A DNA stretch of 36,150 nt from the NCBI GenBank assembly GCA_023261805.1, contig JAGDXV010000012.1, forward strand, positions 1 to 36,150, written 5' to 3'. A model generated the notes under the pieces. That model did not search any database. It was given only the letters and a program-made list of their open reading frames with translations, and was not told the origin of the DNA. A program made the translations under genes and the position numbers. Positions 15,990-24,288 of the stretch are shown here, in pieces. This DNA is from Candidatus Parvarchaeota archaeon (GTDB lineage Archaea; Nanobdellota; Nanobdellia; Parvarchaeales; Parvarchaeaceae). How positions within the stretch are numbered: position 1 is the stretch's first letter; each line of letters opens with the position of its first letter.

Positions 15990-18900
15990 TAAATGACAAA
16001 GCGCAGTCAATTCAGATATGGACATTGATAGTTGCGGTTATAGTCATAGCCTTGTTTTTAATTCTGACATATCTTTACAAAGCTGGTATCCTCTCTAACT
16101 TTAGCCTGGTCGGATCTATAATTAGTCAATTCATAACAGGTAACAAGGGAATATCAAAATTCGTGCAAGTACAGACATCATTCACACCATACAACTGTAG
16201 TTCAAGCGGCTGCATCCCCTTCAGTCAGCAATATAGCTCCTCATTCTGGTGGGCCGATTATGATGGGAATAACCAGTCAAATAGTTTGAACCAACCAATA
16301 AACTTCACAACAACTAGCGGAAACTTCTATCTTGTCATGTACCCTGCTGATGCAAATAACATGTTTTATTGCCCAACTCAAAGCATACAGAAATATCAAA
16401 CTGGTGAAAATTACAAGGTTAATTATGAAATCTGCGGAGTCACCTTCAGTGAAATTGGTCTGCCAAGCGGATATACCTGGATCGCAAGTTATAACAATAA
16501 AAATTACTCTTCGAATACTCCGTATATTCCTGTGATCGCAAACGCACCTGGTTACTATCATGTCTGGAATTTATCAAATACGTCCTTTAATCAGCAATTA
16601 ATGGAAGCTTGCACAACAACTTATAAAGCGGGAAGTAATGCTGTTGGAGTATTAGATTCAGCTGGATCAACAATAACTGTGCCATTCACATCCCAAACAA
16701 AATGCGAGAAGATAATTACTACCTTTACTGAAAGAGGATTACCACCGGGATATGAATGGCGTGTCAATTACACGTACTGGAATTCATCCTCAGGAAATAC
16801 AATAACTTTTTCCTCATTAAGTGGTCCGCATAACGTTAAAATCCCTGCTTTATCGAATTCTTCTAATAACTGCGTGAGTGTATACACGCCGCAAAATGTT
16901 CCGACAAGTGTACAGGCGGGAACACAGGTTTCAATAAACTTCAAAGAGGAGACATACTGCCTCACAACGTTTTACGAACAGAACCTTCCACCGGGATACA
17001 AATGGATGGTTAAATATGATAATCAGATGAATCAAACTGAAACCTCAGCCACTGGAAGCAAATTAACATTAAACGCTTCGGAGCCGTCCTCCTCGCTCAC
17101 AGCGAACGCATCAGTATCTGGCTTATACTGTGGAACATCCCCTTCCCAGACAGATGTCACAGTTCAGCCAGGTGGGACGTATACATTCAACTCATGGCTT
17201 TGTAACTCTACTTTCAACGAAACCGGTCTGCCGAGTGGAACAGAATGGAACATCACATATAACGGAATATACCAAACTTCAACTAGCCACATCATAAAAT
17301 TTGTTAACATGCCTTCTTCATCATCAAAACTTGAATTCACTGCTTATCCAATTACAGTATCGACCGGAACTACAAATGTAGCCACATTTTCAATAGTTGG
17401 CTATGGTGGACAGACGGGAGGAAATTCCGCCTCTTATAGCCTGCCATCGGGCGCCTCTCTGTACCTGTGCAATGGAGGGGACGGAAACGGCGCTTTATCC
17501 TCTTATTCCTGGTCTGCTGACACGACAACATTTTCATCGTATGCAAGCATTGGACATCAATCAGGCAATGTGTGCTCTGACTCTTCTTTATCTTCAGATA
17601 TAGCTGTTGGAGGAGCAGCGATAGATACGAACACTCAGTACTCATTACAAACCCAAACATTCAGTGGGAATTCGTTCTCATATACATATTCTGAAAGTCA
17701 AAGCGCAGATGTTATAATATCCATTTCATGTGGCTGGTATGAATGCAATTCAATTACAGTGCCAAGTGGATGTCAACAATTATTCTACCAAAATGGAGGA
17801 GACTACTATGAGACAACTTATATGGCAGTATGTTACAATCAGGGGGCCGGCTCATATAGATTAAGCGGCGGATTAAATGGAAATGGTTACGTCGCAGTTG
17901 GGGTATACTCATTTCCAATCTCAGCAAACACAATATCTAGTGCATATTACTATTATCCGAAGCCCTCTTCTGGTTACAATTACACCGGCCTAAACGAAAC
18001 AATCAATTATTCATTATCTGTAAAGCTCCCGCCAAATGTAGTATATTATGTTCCAATAACAATAACAAACAATCAAAACACTCCTACGCCATCCCCATTC
18101 CAGCAAGAGATATCTGTACCTTCATGGGTGATAAATGCATATGCCTCATCAAACATGCAAAACACAATCTTCTTTTATAAAAATGGACAGGTGATTCCTT
18201 CTTGGTTGGAAACATATTCCTATCCAAACAGCGCGACATACTGGGTCAAGTTAAGCAATAGCATACCTGCTGATTCATCTATAACAATATACATGGGCTT
18301 TGGATACACCTCCACTAATCTGTTTAATAATGTGAATGATGGAGAGGCGCCTCAATTATCGCCGGTGTATGGAGAATACAACGACATAGCTAATGTAATG
18401 AACAGCGGTTTAGAATATCAAATATATTATGATCCAAGCGGGGAATGCGACAGTCAAAATTATCAGAATCAGGTATATGCAGCTACATTAAATAATGGAG
18501 TAACAATAGAATCTTGCGCACCAATGTCCTCTTCAACAAATCCGTTTTATACAAACCTTGTAGGAAGCTCACAAGTTGTGAACGGGATGAACGAGAACAA
18601 TGTGATCTTTAACTATCAGGAAGACTATAAAAGTGGTGCTCCTTATCCAGATCCTCCAATTCCACCATTGGACACAACAAATTCCTGGATAATAAAGGCC
18701 ATAGGCTGGGCACAAGTCAACTCGCCAGTTACATTTTATGTAGGAACTGATGATGGAATTGCGCTTGGATACTCTACCTCTTCGTATTCTGGCAACGGCG
18801 CATACTGGCTTGGTGGAAGTTCAAATCCAAACAATATAATTTCCCAATGGCATGAACAAAGCTTCAGCGTGTTTTCAGGAGCAGAAAACACGATTGGTAC

Positions 18901-19744
18901 AGTTAGATTAGAAATGGATTATTATGAGGGACCCACACAGGCTTACACCGCTCTCTGGTCAAGTGCACCAGTTTATTATTATTCACCAACTGCCCCGCCA
19001 AATGGTGTTATGCCCTCTGTACAATTTGTTTATTCAGGCACTTTAACTACATTTACAGAGTCGGGTTTACCTTCAGGAGCGGGTTGGTGGGTTGATTATG
19101 ACGGTATCAATGAATCATCAACATCCACTTCAATATCTTTTAAAATTCCTCCTGGAACTTACTCTTTCTCAACAGGTGCATTTCAGGTTAGTAATAGCCC
19201 TACTTACACTCCGTCGCCGGCTTCAGGGAGCCTAGCAGCAGGAAACACCCAATCTATATCCTTCTCATCAGTTAACTACCCAGGAATACCTGCTTTTACT
19301 GCTTCCGGTAGCTGGGATGTGGACTCGACCAACACCCAAACCGATCCAGGAAACACAATAGTGCCTGATGGAAATTATGGTTATATAGAGACGAATGACC
19401 CTTGGACTGGACAGTGGGAAGAAGCACAATGGGAATGGACTTTTCCCTCTTCCTTAACTGGAACCTTTTATACTAAATGGTATGCCTATGATGCTTTAAA
19501 TGGCGGATGCCAGCCATTTGGAACTGATGTGACTCTCACGTGGGCGGCATCAAATGATGGTAGTACTTGGACTACTTTCTATACACACACGTTTACTTCC
19601 GCCGGCGGAGTAGGCTCCTCAACCTCTCCTGAGATCACAGACATCACCGGAACTTATAAGTACATAAGAGTTACACAGTACTCTAATACAGCAAATATGG
19701 CTTGCCCAATGATAACTTGGGTGGATGGGGTATGGGAAGATTAA
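15986..19744 (+). CDS. giant secreted or pilin-anchored surface protein with LPSG repeats, DUF2341-like and PA14-like domains
   Basis: A 1252-residue surface protein. One N-terminal hydrophobic segment (about 9-31) follows K5-A6-Q7-S8, a good match to a class III prepilin-type signal. Five repeats of the form TF-E-GLPSG-W-V-Y begin near residues 153, 246, 328, 409 and 1022. Residues about 687-830 (VPITITNN, then PSWLETY and ITIYMGFGY) resemble DUF2341, about 900-995 resembles a PA14 sugar-binding domain (FYVGTDDGIALGYS), and the end from about 1107 looks like a jelly-roll carbohydrate-binding domain. Ser/Thr/Asn/Tyr dominate, cysteines are scattered and there is no C-terminal anchor. An adhesion or host-contact role is inferred. 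Its ATG overlaps the methylase stop (ATGA). Such LPSG repeats are common in thermoacidophile surface proteins. Confidence 0.8.
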   Translation: MINDKAQSIQIWTLIVAVIVIALFLILTYLYKAGILSNFSLVGSIISQFITGNKGISKFVQVQTSFTPYNCSSSGCIPFSQQYSSSFWWADYDGNNQSNSLNQPINFTTTSGNFYLVMYPADANNMFYCPTQSIQKYQTGENYKVNYEICGVTFSEIGLPSGYTWIASYNNKNYSSNTPYIPVIANAPGYYHVWNLSNTSFNQQLMEACTTTYKAGSNAVGVLDSAGSTITVPFTSQTKCEKIITTFTERGLPPGYEWRVNYTYWNSSSGNTITFSSLSGPHNVKIPALSNSSNNCVSVYTPQNVPTSVQAGTQVSINFKEETYCLTTFYEQNLPPGYKWMVKYDNQMNQTETSATGSKLTLNASEPSSSLTANASVSGLYCGTSPSQTDVTVQPGGTYTFNSWLCNSTFNETGLPSGTEWNITYNGIYQTSTSHIIKFVNMPSSSSKLEFTAYPITVSTGTTNVATFSIVGYGGQTGGNSASYSLPSGASLYLCNGGDGNGALSSYSWSADTTTFSSYASIGHQSGNVCSDSSLSSDIAVGGAAIDTNTQYSLQTQTFSGNSFSYTYSESQSADVIISISCGWYECNSITVPSGCQQLFYQNGGDYYETTYMAVCYNQGAGSYRLSGGLNGNGYVAVGVYSFPISANTISSAYYYYPKPSSGYNYTGLNETINYSLSVKLPPNVVYYVPITITNNQNTPTPSPFQQEISVPSWVINAYASSNMQNTIFFYKNGQVIPSWLETYSYPNSATYWVKLSNSIPADSSITIYMGFGYTSTNLFNNVNDGEAPQLSPVYGEYNDIANVMNSGLEYQIYYDPSGECDSQNYQNQVYAATLNNGVTIESCAPMSSSTNPFYTNLVGSSQVVNGMNENNVIFNYQEDYKSGAPYPDPPIPPLDTTNSWIIKAIGWAQVNSPVTFYVGTDDGIALGYSTSSYSGNGAYWLGGSSNPNNIISQWHEQSFSVFSGAENTIGTVRLEMDYYEGPTQAYTALWSSAPVYYYSPTAPPNGVMPSVQFVYSGTLTTFTESGLPSGAGWWVDYDGINESSTSTSISFKIPPGTYSFSTGAFQVSNSPTYTPSPASGSLAAGNTQSISFSSVNYPGIPAFTASGSWDVDSTNTQTDPGNTIVPDGNYGYIETNDPWTGQWEEAQWEWTFPSSLTGTFYTKWYAYDALNGGCQPFGTDVTLTWAASNDGSTWTTFYTHTFTSAGGVGSSTSPEITDITGTYKYIRVTQYSNTANMACPMITWVDGVWED
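16442..17400 (+). repeat. four tandem LPSG-type protein repeats
   Basis: Units start at codons 153, 246, 328 and 409 of the surface protein, giving periods of about 93, 82 and 81 residues. Each opens with TF-E-x-LPxG-W-x-x-Y. A fifth unit at 19049 is separated by some 600 residues of other domains. The units have diverged at the DNA level. Confidence 0.75.
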
Positions 19745-20382
19745 AATATATAAAGATAATGACTTTGTTCATCGCTGCGATATCAATATTATCATTCTCC
19801 GTCGCATCTGCACCTTCTTATTCCCTTATACCAACTGATTTTGTAAATGTTGGAAATGTTACAAACATATACCATGAGTTTCCGACAATAGGAAGAGGCG
19901 TGGTTACTGCCTATGAATATGATCTTCCAAATTATGATAATTTTTCACTAGTTTACAGACTTGTAAACTATGCGAACTTTTCATCAGCTTCCGCTGCATT
20001 TTCATACATGTATAATATAAGCAACTACACTCGCTTTCCGGATCAAACGTTTGGGTTATCAAAAGTACCTGGATTTCATTCCTATGGCCTTCTTTTATCT
20101 CCAGCTGATAATAGCGCCTCGCTATTACTGTTCGTTAATGATTCTGTCGCAGAACTCGATGTTTTTGGAAACACTAGCAAAGCATCATACTATACTGTAC
20201 TCTCAGGATTTTCAAACAACTTTTTCGCATTAAGTATTCCACCAGGGCAGTTCGGTGCACCCAGCCAGAAAAGCGGTCTTAGCCAAAGTAGCATACTCTA
20301 TATAGGAATAATACTATCAGTAGTGATTATCGTAATATTCTTAGTGTATCTACGCTACAAAGGCAAGAGCCGCCCAAAGTGA
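19732..20382 (+). CDS. secreted protein with C-terminal membrane anchor, unknown
   Basis: About 216 residues. The N-terminus (MGRLKYIKIMTLFIAAISIL then SFSVASAPS) is a classic signal peptide, and the C-terminus (SSILYIGIILSVVIIVIFLV then YLRYKGKSRPK) is a membrane helix followed by a basic stop-transfer tail, so the middle faces outward. The exterior domain is rich in Ser, Asn, Tyr and Phe with several N-glycosylation-like sites. I chose the ATG at 19732, which follows a GG-rich tract and overlaps the giant surface protein by 13 bases; an ATG at 19702 would add ten residues ahead of the signal. Position suggests it works with, or anchors, the giant protein. No known family. Confidence 0.75.
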   Translation: MGRLKYIKIMTLFIAAISILSFSVASAPSYSLIPTDFVNVGNVTNIYHEFPTIGRGVVTAYEYDLPNYDNFSLVYRLVNYANFSSASAAFSYMYNISNYTRFPDQTFGLSKVPGFHSYGLLLSPADNSASLLLFVNDSVAELDVFGNTSKASYYTVLSGFSNNFFALSIPPGQFGAPSQKSGLSQSSILYIGIILSVVIIVIFLVYLRYKGKSRPK

Positions 20383-20564
20383 CATCCTTCCATAAATGAA
20401 TCCATAGGCTTCCGATTCTATTGAAATCTTACAGAAAAATGAGCAAGAAAGCTTCGACCTTGAGTATGTCAGAATTCCCCATAGCGTTTAGTTCCTGCTT
20501 CTTATGATCATGGCTCATAGACGAAGGATTTAATATAAGAAAAATTATACTTACTGGTGGAACG

Positions 20565-21305
20565 ATGGACAACAAAAAATATATAGAATCCGCAAAAAAG
20601 AGCATTAAGAAGGGATTATCGGTAGATGATCTAATAAAAAGGCAAATAGATGCTTTTGATGCACTAAATAAATCAGAAAATTTGCTCTTCAAAACCGCCT
20701 ATGATCTTCTGTTTCTTTATTTTCCAGAGGCAGCATCGCTCATCAAAGGTAAGGATCAATTTATAAATATGACGAAAAAAATAAACGAAATCTCATACGA
20801 CGAGATAGCAAGTATCCTTAAGATAGATAGCGAAAGCATGGGATATGATTTACCAAAAGAAGGAAAAGATACATTAAGCGCACTTATAAAAGAGATAGAT
20901 GAAATTGAAAAAACGAAGGCAGTGATCGAAGAAAAAATTGAAAATATAATGCAAAAAGAGTACCCGAATCTTCTTTCGATCGGTGAACCGATCCTTATAG
21001 CCAGATTGATAAGATTAAGCAACGGGGTTAGAAAACTCAGCATGATGCCATCATCAAAAATACAGGTACTCGGCGCGGAGAAGAACCTATTCTCAAAGGG
21101 CAGGAGACCAAAATATGGAGTAATATTTTCCCACCCTCTCGTATCAAACTCAAAAAATCCGGGTAAAGCGGCAAAAACTTTGGCTTCCACAATCAGCATA
21201 GCCGCAAGGGCTGATGTGATATCCAAAAAGGATATCAAAGATGAATTAATGAAAAGAATCTCAAAGATATCTAAGGAGAATCAAAATGGAAATTACAAGG
21301 GTTAG
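20565..21305 (+). CDS. Nop5/Nop56-like C/D RNP core protein lacking the N-terminal domain
   Basis: A 246-residue Nop5, whereas archaeal Nop5 is usually near 370-420. The coiled-coil domain begins almost at once (RQIDAFDALNKSENLLFKTA, about 27-46), passes through DEIASIL and SMGYDL, and leads to the Nop RNA-binding domain (IGEPILIARLIRLSNG, SSKIQVLGAEKNLF, GRRPKYGVIFSHPLV and AARADVIS). The roughly 110-residue N-terminal domain that grips fibrillarin in known C/D RNPs is absent, and no matching frame lies upstream. It guides 2'-O-methylation of rRNA and tRNA with L7Ae, C/D sRNAs and fibrillarin. GGTGG at 20555-20559 and TTTAATATA at 20529 support the ATG at 20565. It overlaps fibrillarin by 20 bases. 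Confidence 0.9.
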   Translation: MDNKKYIESAKKSIKKGLSVDDLIKRQIDAFDALNKSENLLFKTAYDLLFLYFPEAASLIKGKDQFINMTKKINEISYDEIASILKIDSESMGYDLPKEGKDTLSALIKEIDEIEKTKAVIEEKIENIMQKEYPNLLSIGEPILIARLIRLSNGVRKLSMMPSSKIQVLGAEKNLFSKGRRPKYGVIFSHPLVSNSKNPGKAAKTLASTISIAARADVISKKDIKDELMKRISKISKENQNGNYKG

Positions 21306-21960
21306 TGACTCAATATTTTGGATTAAAAATAAAAACAGGATCCTTGCAACTGTCAATCTTACCCCAGGAACATCTGTATATGGGGAAAGGCTCATCAAGC
21401 ATGGAAACAAAGAATATAGGGAATGGAACCCAAATAGGAGCAAGATAGCCGCTGCGATCTATAAAGGCTATAAAAATATTGAAATTCATTCAGGTTCTTC
21501 TGTACTCTATCTGGGGGCTTCCACCGGGACCACAGTTTCCCATGTATCGGATATAATTGGGGAGAAAGGAGTTGTATACGCTGTGGAAATATCAGAAGAG
21601 GTGGGAATTCCCCTCGTTTTACTGGCGGAAAAAAGAAAGAACATATTTCCTATAATTTATGACGCTGCAAAATTGGAAGACAAAAAGAACGATATAGAAA
21701 AGGTCGATTTCATATATCAGGACATAGCCCAGAAGAATCAGATAGAAATATTCATACGGAACGCCAATCTATTTCTCAAAAGCAATGGAAGAGGTGCAAT
21801 AGCAATAAAGGCAAGAAGTATAGATGTGCTCAAGAACCCAAATGAGATAATATATGAATCAATAAAGATACTCGAAAAGAGATTTAAGATAGAAGGATCT
21901 GTAAGACTTGATCCTTTCCAGAAAGATCATGCTATTATATTTGTATCAAATAAAAGATAA
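21286..21960 (+). CDS. flpA: fibrillarin-like rRNA/tRNA 2'-O-methyltransferase
   Basis: The SAM-dependent catalytic subunit of C/D-box RNPs. Its 224 residues are normal for archaeal fibrillarin: short N-terminal beta domain, then YLGASTGTTVSHVSDIIG (SAM motif I, L76-G81), VYAVEIS, IIYDAAKLED, VDFIYQDIAQ and AIKARSID with the catalytic Lys and Asp, ending PFQKDHAIIFV. GGAG at 21275-21278 is seven bases before the ATG, inside the nop5 reading frame, so the two are made from one mRNA. Because nop5 lacks its fibrillarin-binding domain, the contact between these two proteins must differ from the known one. Confidence 0.95.
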   Translation: MEITRVSDSIFWIKNKNRILATVNLTPGTSVYGERLIKHGNKEYREWNPNRSKIAAAIYKGYKNIEIHSGSSVLYLGASTGTTVSHVSDIIGEKGVVYAVEISEEVGIPLVLLAEKRKNIFPIIYDAAKLEDKKNDIEKVDFIYQDIAQKNQIEIFIRNANLFLKSNGRGAIAIKARSIDVLKNPNEIIYESIKILEKRFKIEGSVRLDPFQKDHAIIFVSNKR

Positions 21961-21970
21961 TATCTAAAAT

Positions 21971-22342
21971 TCATTGACTGATTATTCCTGCAATCTCATC
22001 GGCAGCTTTCTTTGCTTCAAGGAGTATTAAACCATAGTTTGAACTTGGATCGAGCATTATTGAAAGAATTGCATTTTCACCAGCTTTTATTGCAACAACT
22101 CTGGTATCACTTGATTCTGCAATAACTCTTTCAAAAGATTTTGACCCTAATGATTTAAGCGCCGTCTCTGCAGATCCAACCATTGAAGCAAGCATCGCAG
22201 CAAATGTATTTTCATTGATTCCGCTTGGAATAAGTGAGACCATCGGAATACCATCGGCCGATATAATAGATGAAGCCTTAATTCCGCCGATCGTTCCTAA
22301 ACGCTCCAAAACTGCTTTTAATGTTTCGACCTTTGTACTCAT
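21971..22342 (-). CDS. roadblock/LC7 domain protein (MglB/CvnB-like)
   Basis: A 123-residue single-domain protein of the roadblock/LC7 fold: helix KVETLKAVLERLGTI, strand ASSIISADGIPMVS, central helix ENTFAAMLASMVGSAETALKS, strands FERVIAES and TRVVAIKAGENAILSIML, and a final helix. Such proteins dimerise and bind Ras-like GTPases; MglB of Myxococcus is the GTPase-activating partner of MglA. Here the GTPase is encoded 31 bases upstream in the same direction, so a GTPase-regulator pair is likely. It is the last gene of the four-gene operon. Whether it activates hydrolysis or merely binds cannot be seen. Confidence 0.85.
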   Translation of the reverse strand: MSTKVETLKAVLERLGTIGGIKASSIISADGIPMVSLIPSGINENTFAAMLASMVGSAETALKSLGSKSFERVIAESSDTRVVAIKAGENAILSIMLDPSSNYGLILLEAKKAADEIAGIISQ

Positions 22343-22373
22343 ATCAATTTTAAACTTCTTTTACTATTTAAAT

Positions 22374-23576
22374 TTATCTTAACTGCTCAAATAGTAAAGA
22401 CAGTGCTTTTTCCACCTCCTCTCTCTTTAACTGGGTTGGCTGATTCGGATCTATTCTGGACAAATCAACCGCTGTAGTCTGTGTTATCGGAGCGTCCTTT
22501 CCAAGATGCAATTTATCCTTTATCTCATCCAAAGACAACGCCCCTGGCAAATCAAATTTATTGGCGACGACGACTATTGGTAATCCATAAGCCTCTGTCT
22601 TCCTGAGCATCTCGATCGCCCTCGGAAAGCCTTCTGGTCTTGTAGCATCAACAACTAAAATAACACCTATTGCCTCACCACCTAATAGTTTAAGAAGCGG
22701 ATCAAAACGCTCCTGACCAGGAGTACCAAACATATCAGCTATATATCCCCTGAAATCTAGCGTCCCATGATCAAGGGCTATGGTTCCTCCTAATCTATCC
22801 ACACTGACTGCATTGGGACACGCTGAATGAATAAAGGAACTTTTCCCCGCGTCTGTAGGACCTGTGACAAGGATCTTTGGTATATATAACTTTATACCCC
22901 CAGGTTTCAAGGCTTTGAACAATGCGGAGGTCATCGCACGCTGTTCCTTTATCCAATCGCACTTTATAACTGCGAAATATTGACCAAAAATTACGCGCTT
23001 CTCAACACCTTTTATATCTATAACTGCATTCGCTCTGGTGAAAATGCTATTGACGCCGTTTCTGTCGTAATCCCACTCTGTGAACAGCAAAACACCGGTT
23101 CCTTTCTTTTGATTGATCTTTGATGAAATCAGATCAATAAGTTTAGCGGCAGTATCAAAATCGAACTGGTCGACTATTAATGACAATGAATCGACTACAA
23201 CCAAATCGTAGCCCTTCTCGATCTCATTTCCAACCTTTGAAAAGATCTCCTCCTTATCAGCAGGATTCTGAATAACAACAACATTTTCCGAGCCACTTTG
23301 CTGTATCCCCGTTATATTGCTGTACGCATCAAGTATTTTTAGGTCATCCGAAACTGTAAAATCGTATTCTTTCATCTCAGTAAGATAAGAGGAAGGAGAT
23401 GTACGATTAAGCAAAAGAAGAACCTTTTTCTTGTTCAAAAGATTGTTGTGAATTATCTGATAACCGAAGACTTCATTTCCAACCGCAGGGGAAGCGGAGA
23501 AAACCACAATCTTCTTATCCGGTAAGCCCCTCAAATCCTCATCCAATCTTTCAATCCCAAAAACCGGATCCGCCAT
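22374..23576 (-). CDS. RecA/KaiC-like domain fused to a Ras/Arf-like small GTPase
   Basis: A 400-residue two-domain protein. Residues about 1-225 have a RecA/KaiC core: FGIERLDEDLRGLPDKKIV, a Walker A position SASPAVGNEVF (27-37) that has lost its Lys and Thr/Ser, and a Walker B GYDLVVVDSLSL (122-133). Residues about 230-400 are a small GTPase of the COG2229 type: G1 GPTDAGKSS at 239-247, a T265 switch I, G3 DMFGTPGQERFD at 281-292, G4 NKFD at 339-342 and G5 TTAVD near 367. The GTPase looks intact, the ATPase dead. COG2229-type GTPases occur with roadblock proteins in Streptomyces conservons, and a roadblock gene follows here. A signalling or cell-organisation role is inferred. Confidence 0.85.
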   Translation of the reverse strand: MADPVFGIERLDEDLRGLPDKKIVVFSASPAVGNEVFGYQIIHNNLLNKKKVLLLLNRTSPSSYLTEMKEYDFTVSDDLKILDAYSNITGIQQSGSENVVVIQNPADKEEIFSKVGNEIEKGYDLVVVDSLSLIVDQFDFDTAAKLIDLISSKINQKKGTGVLLFTEWDYDRNGVNSIFTRANAVIDIKGVEKRVIFGQYFAVIKCDWIKEQRAMTSALFKALKPGGIKLYIPKILVTGPTDAGKSSFIHSACPNAVSVDRLGGTIALDHGTLDFRGYIADMFGTPGQERFDPLLKLLGGEAIGVILVVDATRPEGFPRAIEMLRKTEAYGLPIVVVANKFDLPGALSLDEIKDKLHLGKDAPITQTTAVDLSRIDPNQPTQLKREEVEKALSLLFEQLR

Positions 23577-23610
23577 AAAAATTACACATGCTCCTCAAAT
23601 TTAAAGGTTT

Positions 23611-24288
23611 TTACAGGGGAGACCACGATAACACCTCCTTTTCTGTCCCAGTCACTGTGAAATATCTCTTTGCATCGTCTCCAAGTTTGAGTTTGATTAT
23701 CGCATCCATCAATGATTTCGCTGTCTCGCTGACGTCTGGGGAATGCATGCTTTCGTCCAGAGAGAAGAAACCGGTTACACCGCTTAATTTCGATCTACCA
23801 CAGACAAACTGCAAGAATCTGAAAAGAGTAGCATTGTTATTGTACAGGAGCAGAGCCGATACAGAATCCATTATGTTTATCACCGTGTAGCCATCCTTGA
23901 CAAAATCACTATTTATCGTGGACATCGCTACAGATAACCCTGTCAAATCCAAAGGACCATTCAAAACTTTTATGTAAGGGGTATCCGATGTCTGTGCCAT
24001 TATGTTTCTGCTGAAATCATCTATCAGTTTAAAAGAAGAACCTAATGAGGAAGACACACTAGGAAAAGACTTTGTGATGCTTGATACCACTTCTTCCGCT
24101 GATTTAGAGATGCTGATATAAAGTACAGCTGCATTACCTTTCAATGCATTCGCCGCCAAGCTATAAAGAAACTGATCTTTTCCACTCTCTTTATCGCCGA
24201 GAACGAGATAGTTTTTCCTAGTGCTTAATCCGCCTGTCAGGCTATCAAATGATTGAAAACCTGTTAAAATGTTTGACATAATTATCAC
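23611..24288 (-). CDS. RecA/KaiC-like ATPase with altered P-loop
   Basis: A 225-residue single RecA/KaiC-type domain. ILTGFQSFDSLTGGLSTRK is the typical KaiC opening; the P-loop GDKESGKD (31-38) keeps the Lys but has Asp where Thr/Ser binds magnesium; YTVINIMDSVSALL is Walker B. No second KaiC domain and no obvious autokinase residues. Translation may start at GTG 24288, which overlaps the upstream stop (GTGA), or at ATG 24279 three codons later. It sits between an unknown protein and the RecA-GTPase fusion, and may pair with the fusion's dead RecA domain. Ligand binding or weak ATP use is likely; the function is unknown. Confidence 0.75.
   Translation of the reverse strand: MIIMSNILTGFQSFDSLTGGLSTRKNYLVLGDKESGKDQFLYSLAANALKGNAAVLYISISKSAEEVVSSITKSFPSVSSSLGSSFKLIDDFSRNIMAQTSDTPYIKVLNGPLDLTGLSVAMSTINSDFVKDGYTVINIMDSVSALLLYNNNATLFRFLQFVCGRSKLSGVTGFFSLDESMHSPDVSETAKSLMDAIIKLKLGDDAKRYFTVTGTEKEVLSWSPL

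Noticed and set aside
20429-20518. A 29-codon minus-strand frame upstream of nop5
   Set aside because: The nearest TATA-like site is only about 16-20 bases away and no ribosome site is seen; no coupling to a gene.
20383-20564. Possible C/D-box guide RNA ahead of nop5
   Set aside because: No paired C (RUGAUGA) and D (CUGA) boxes at suitable spacing were found on either strand.
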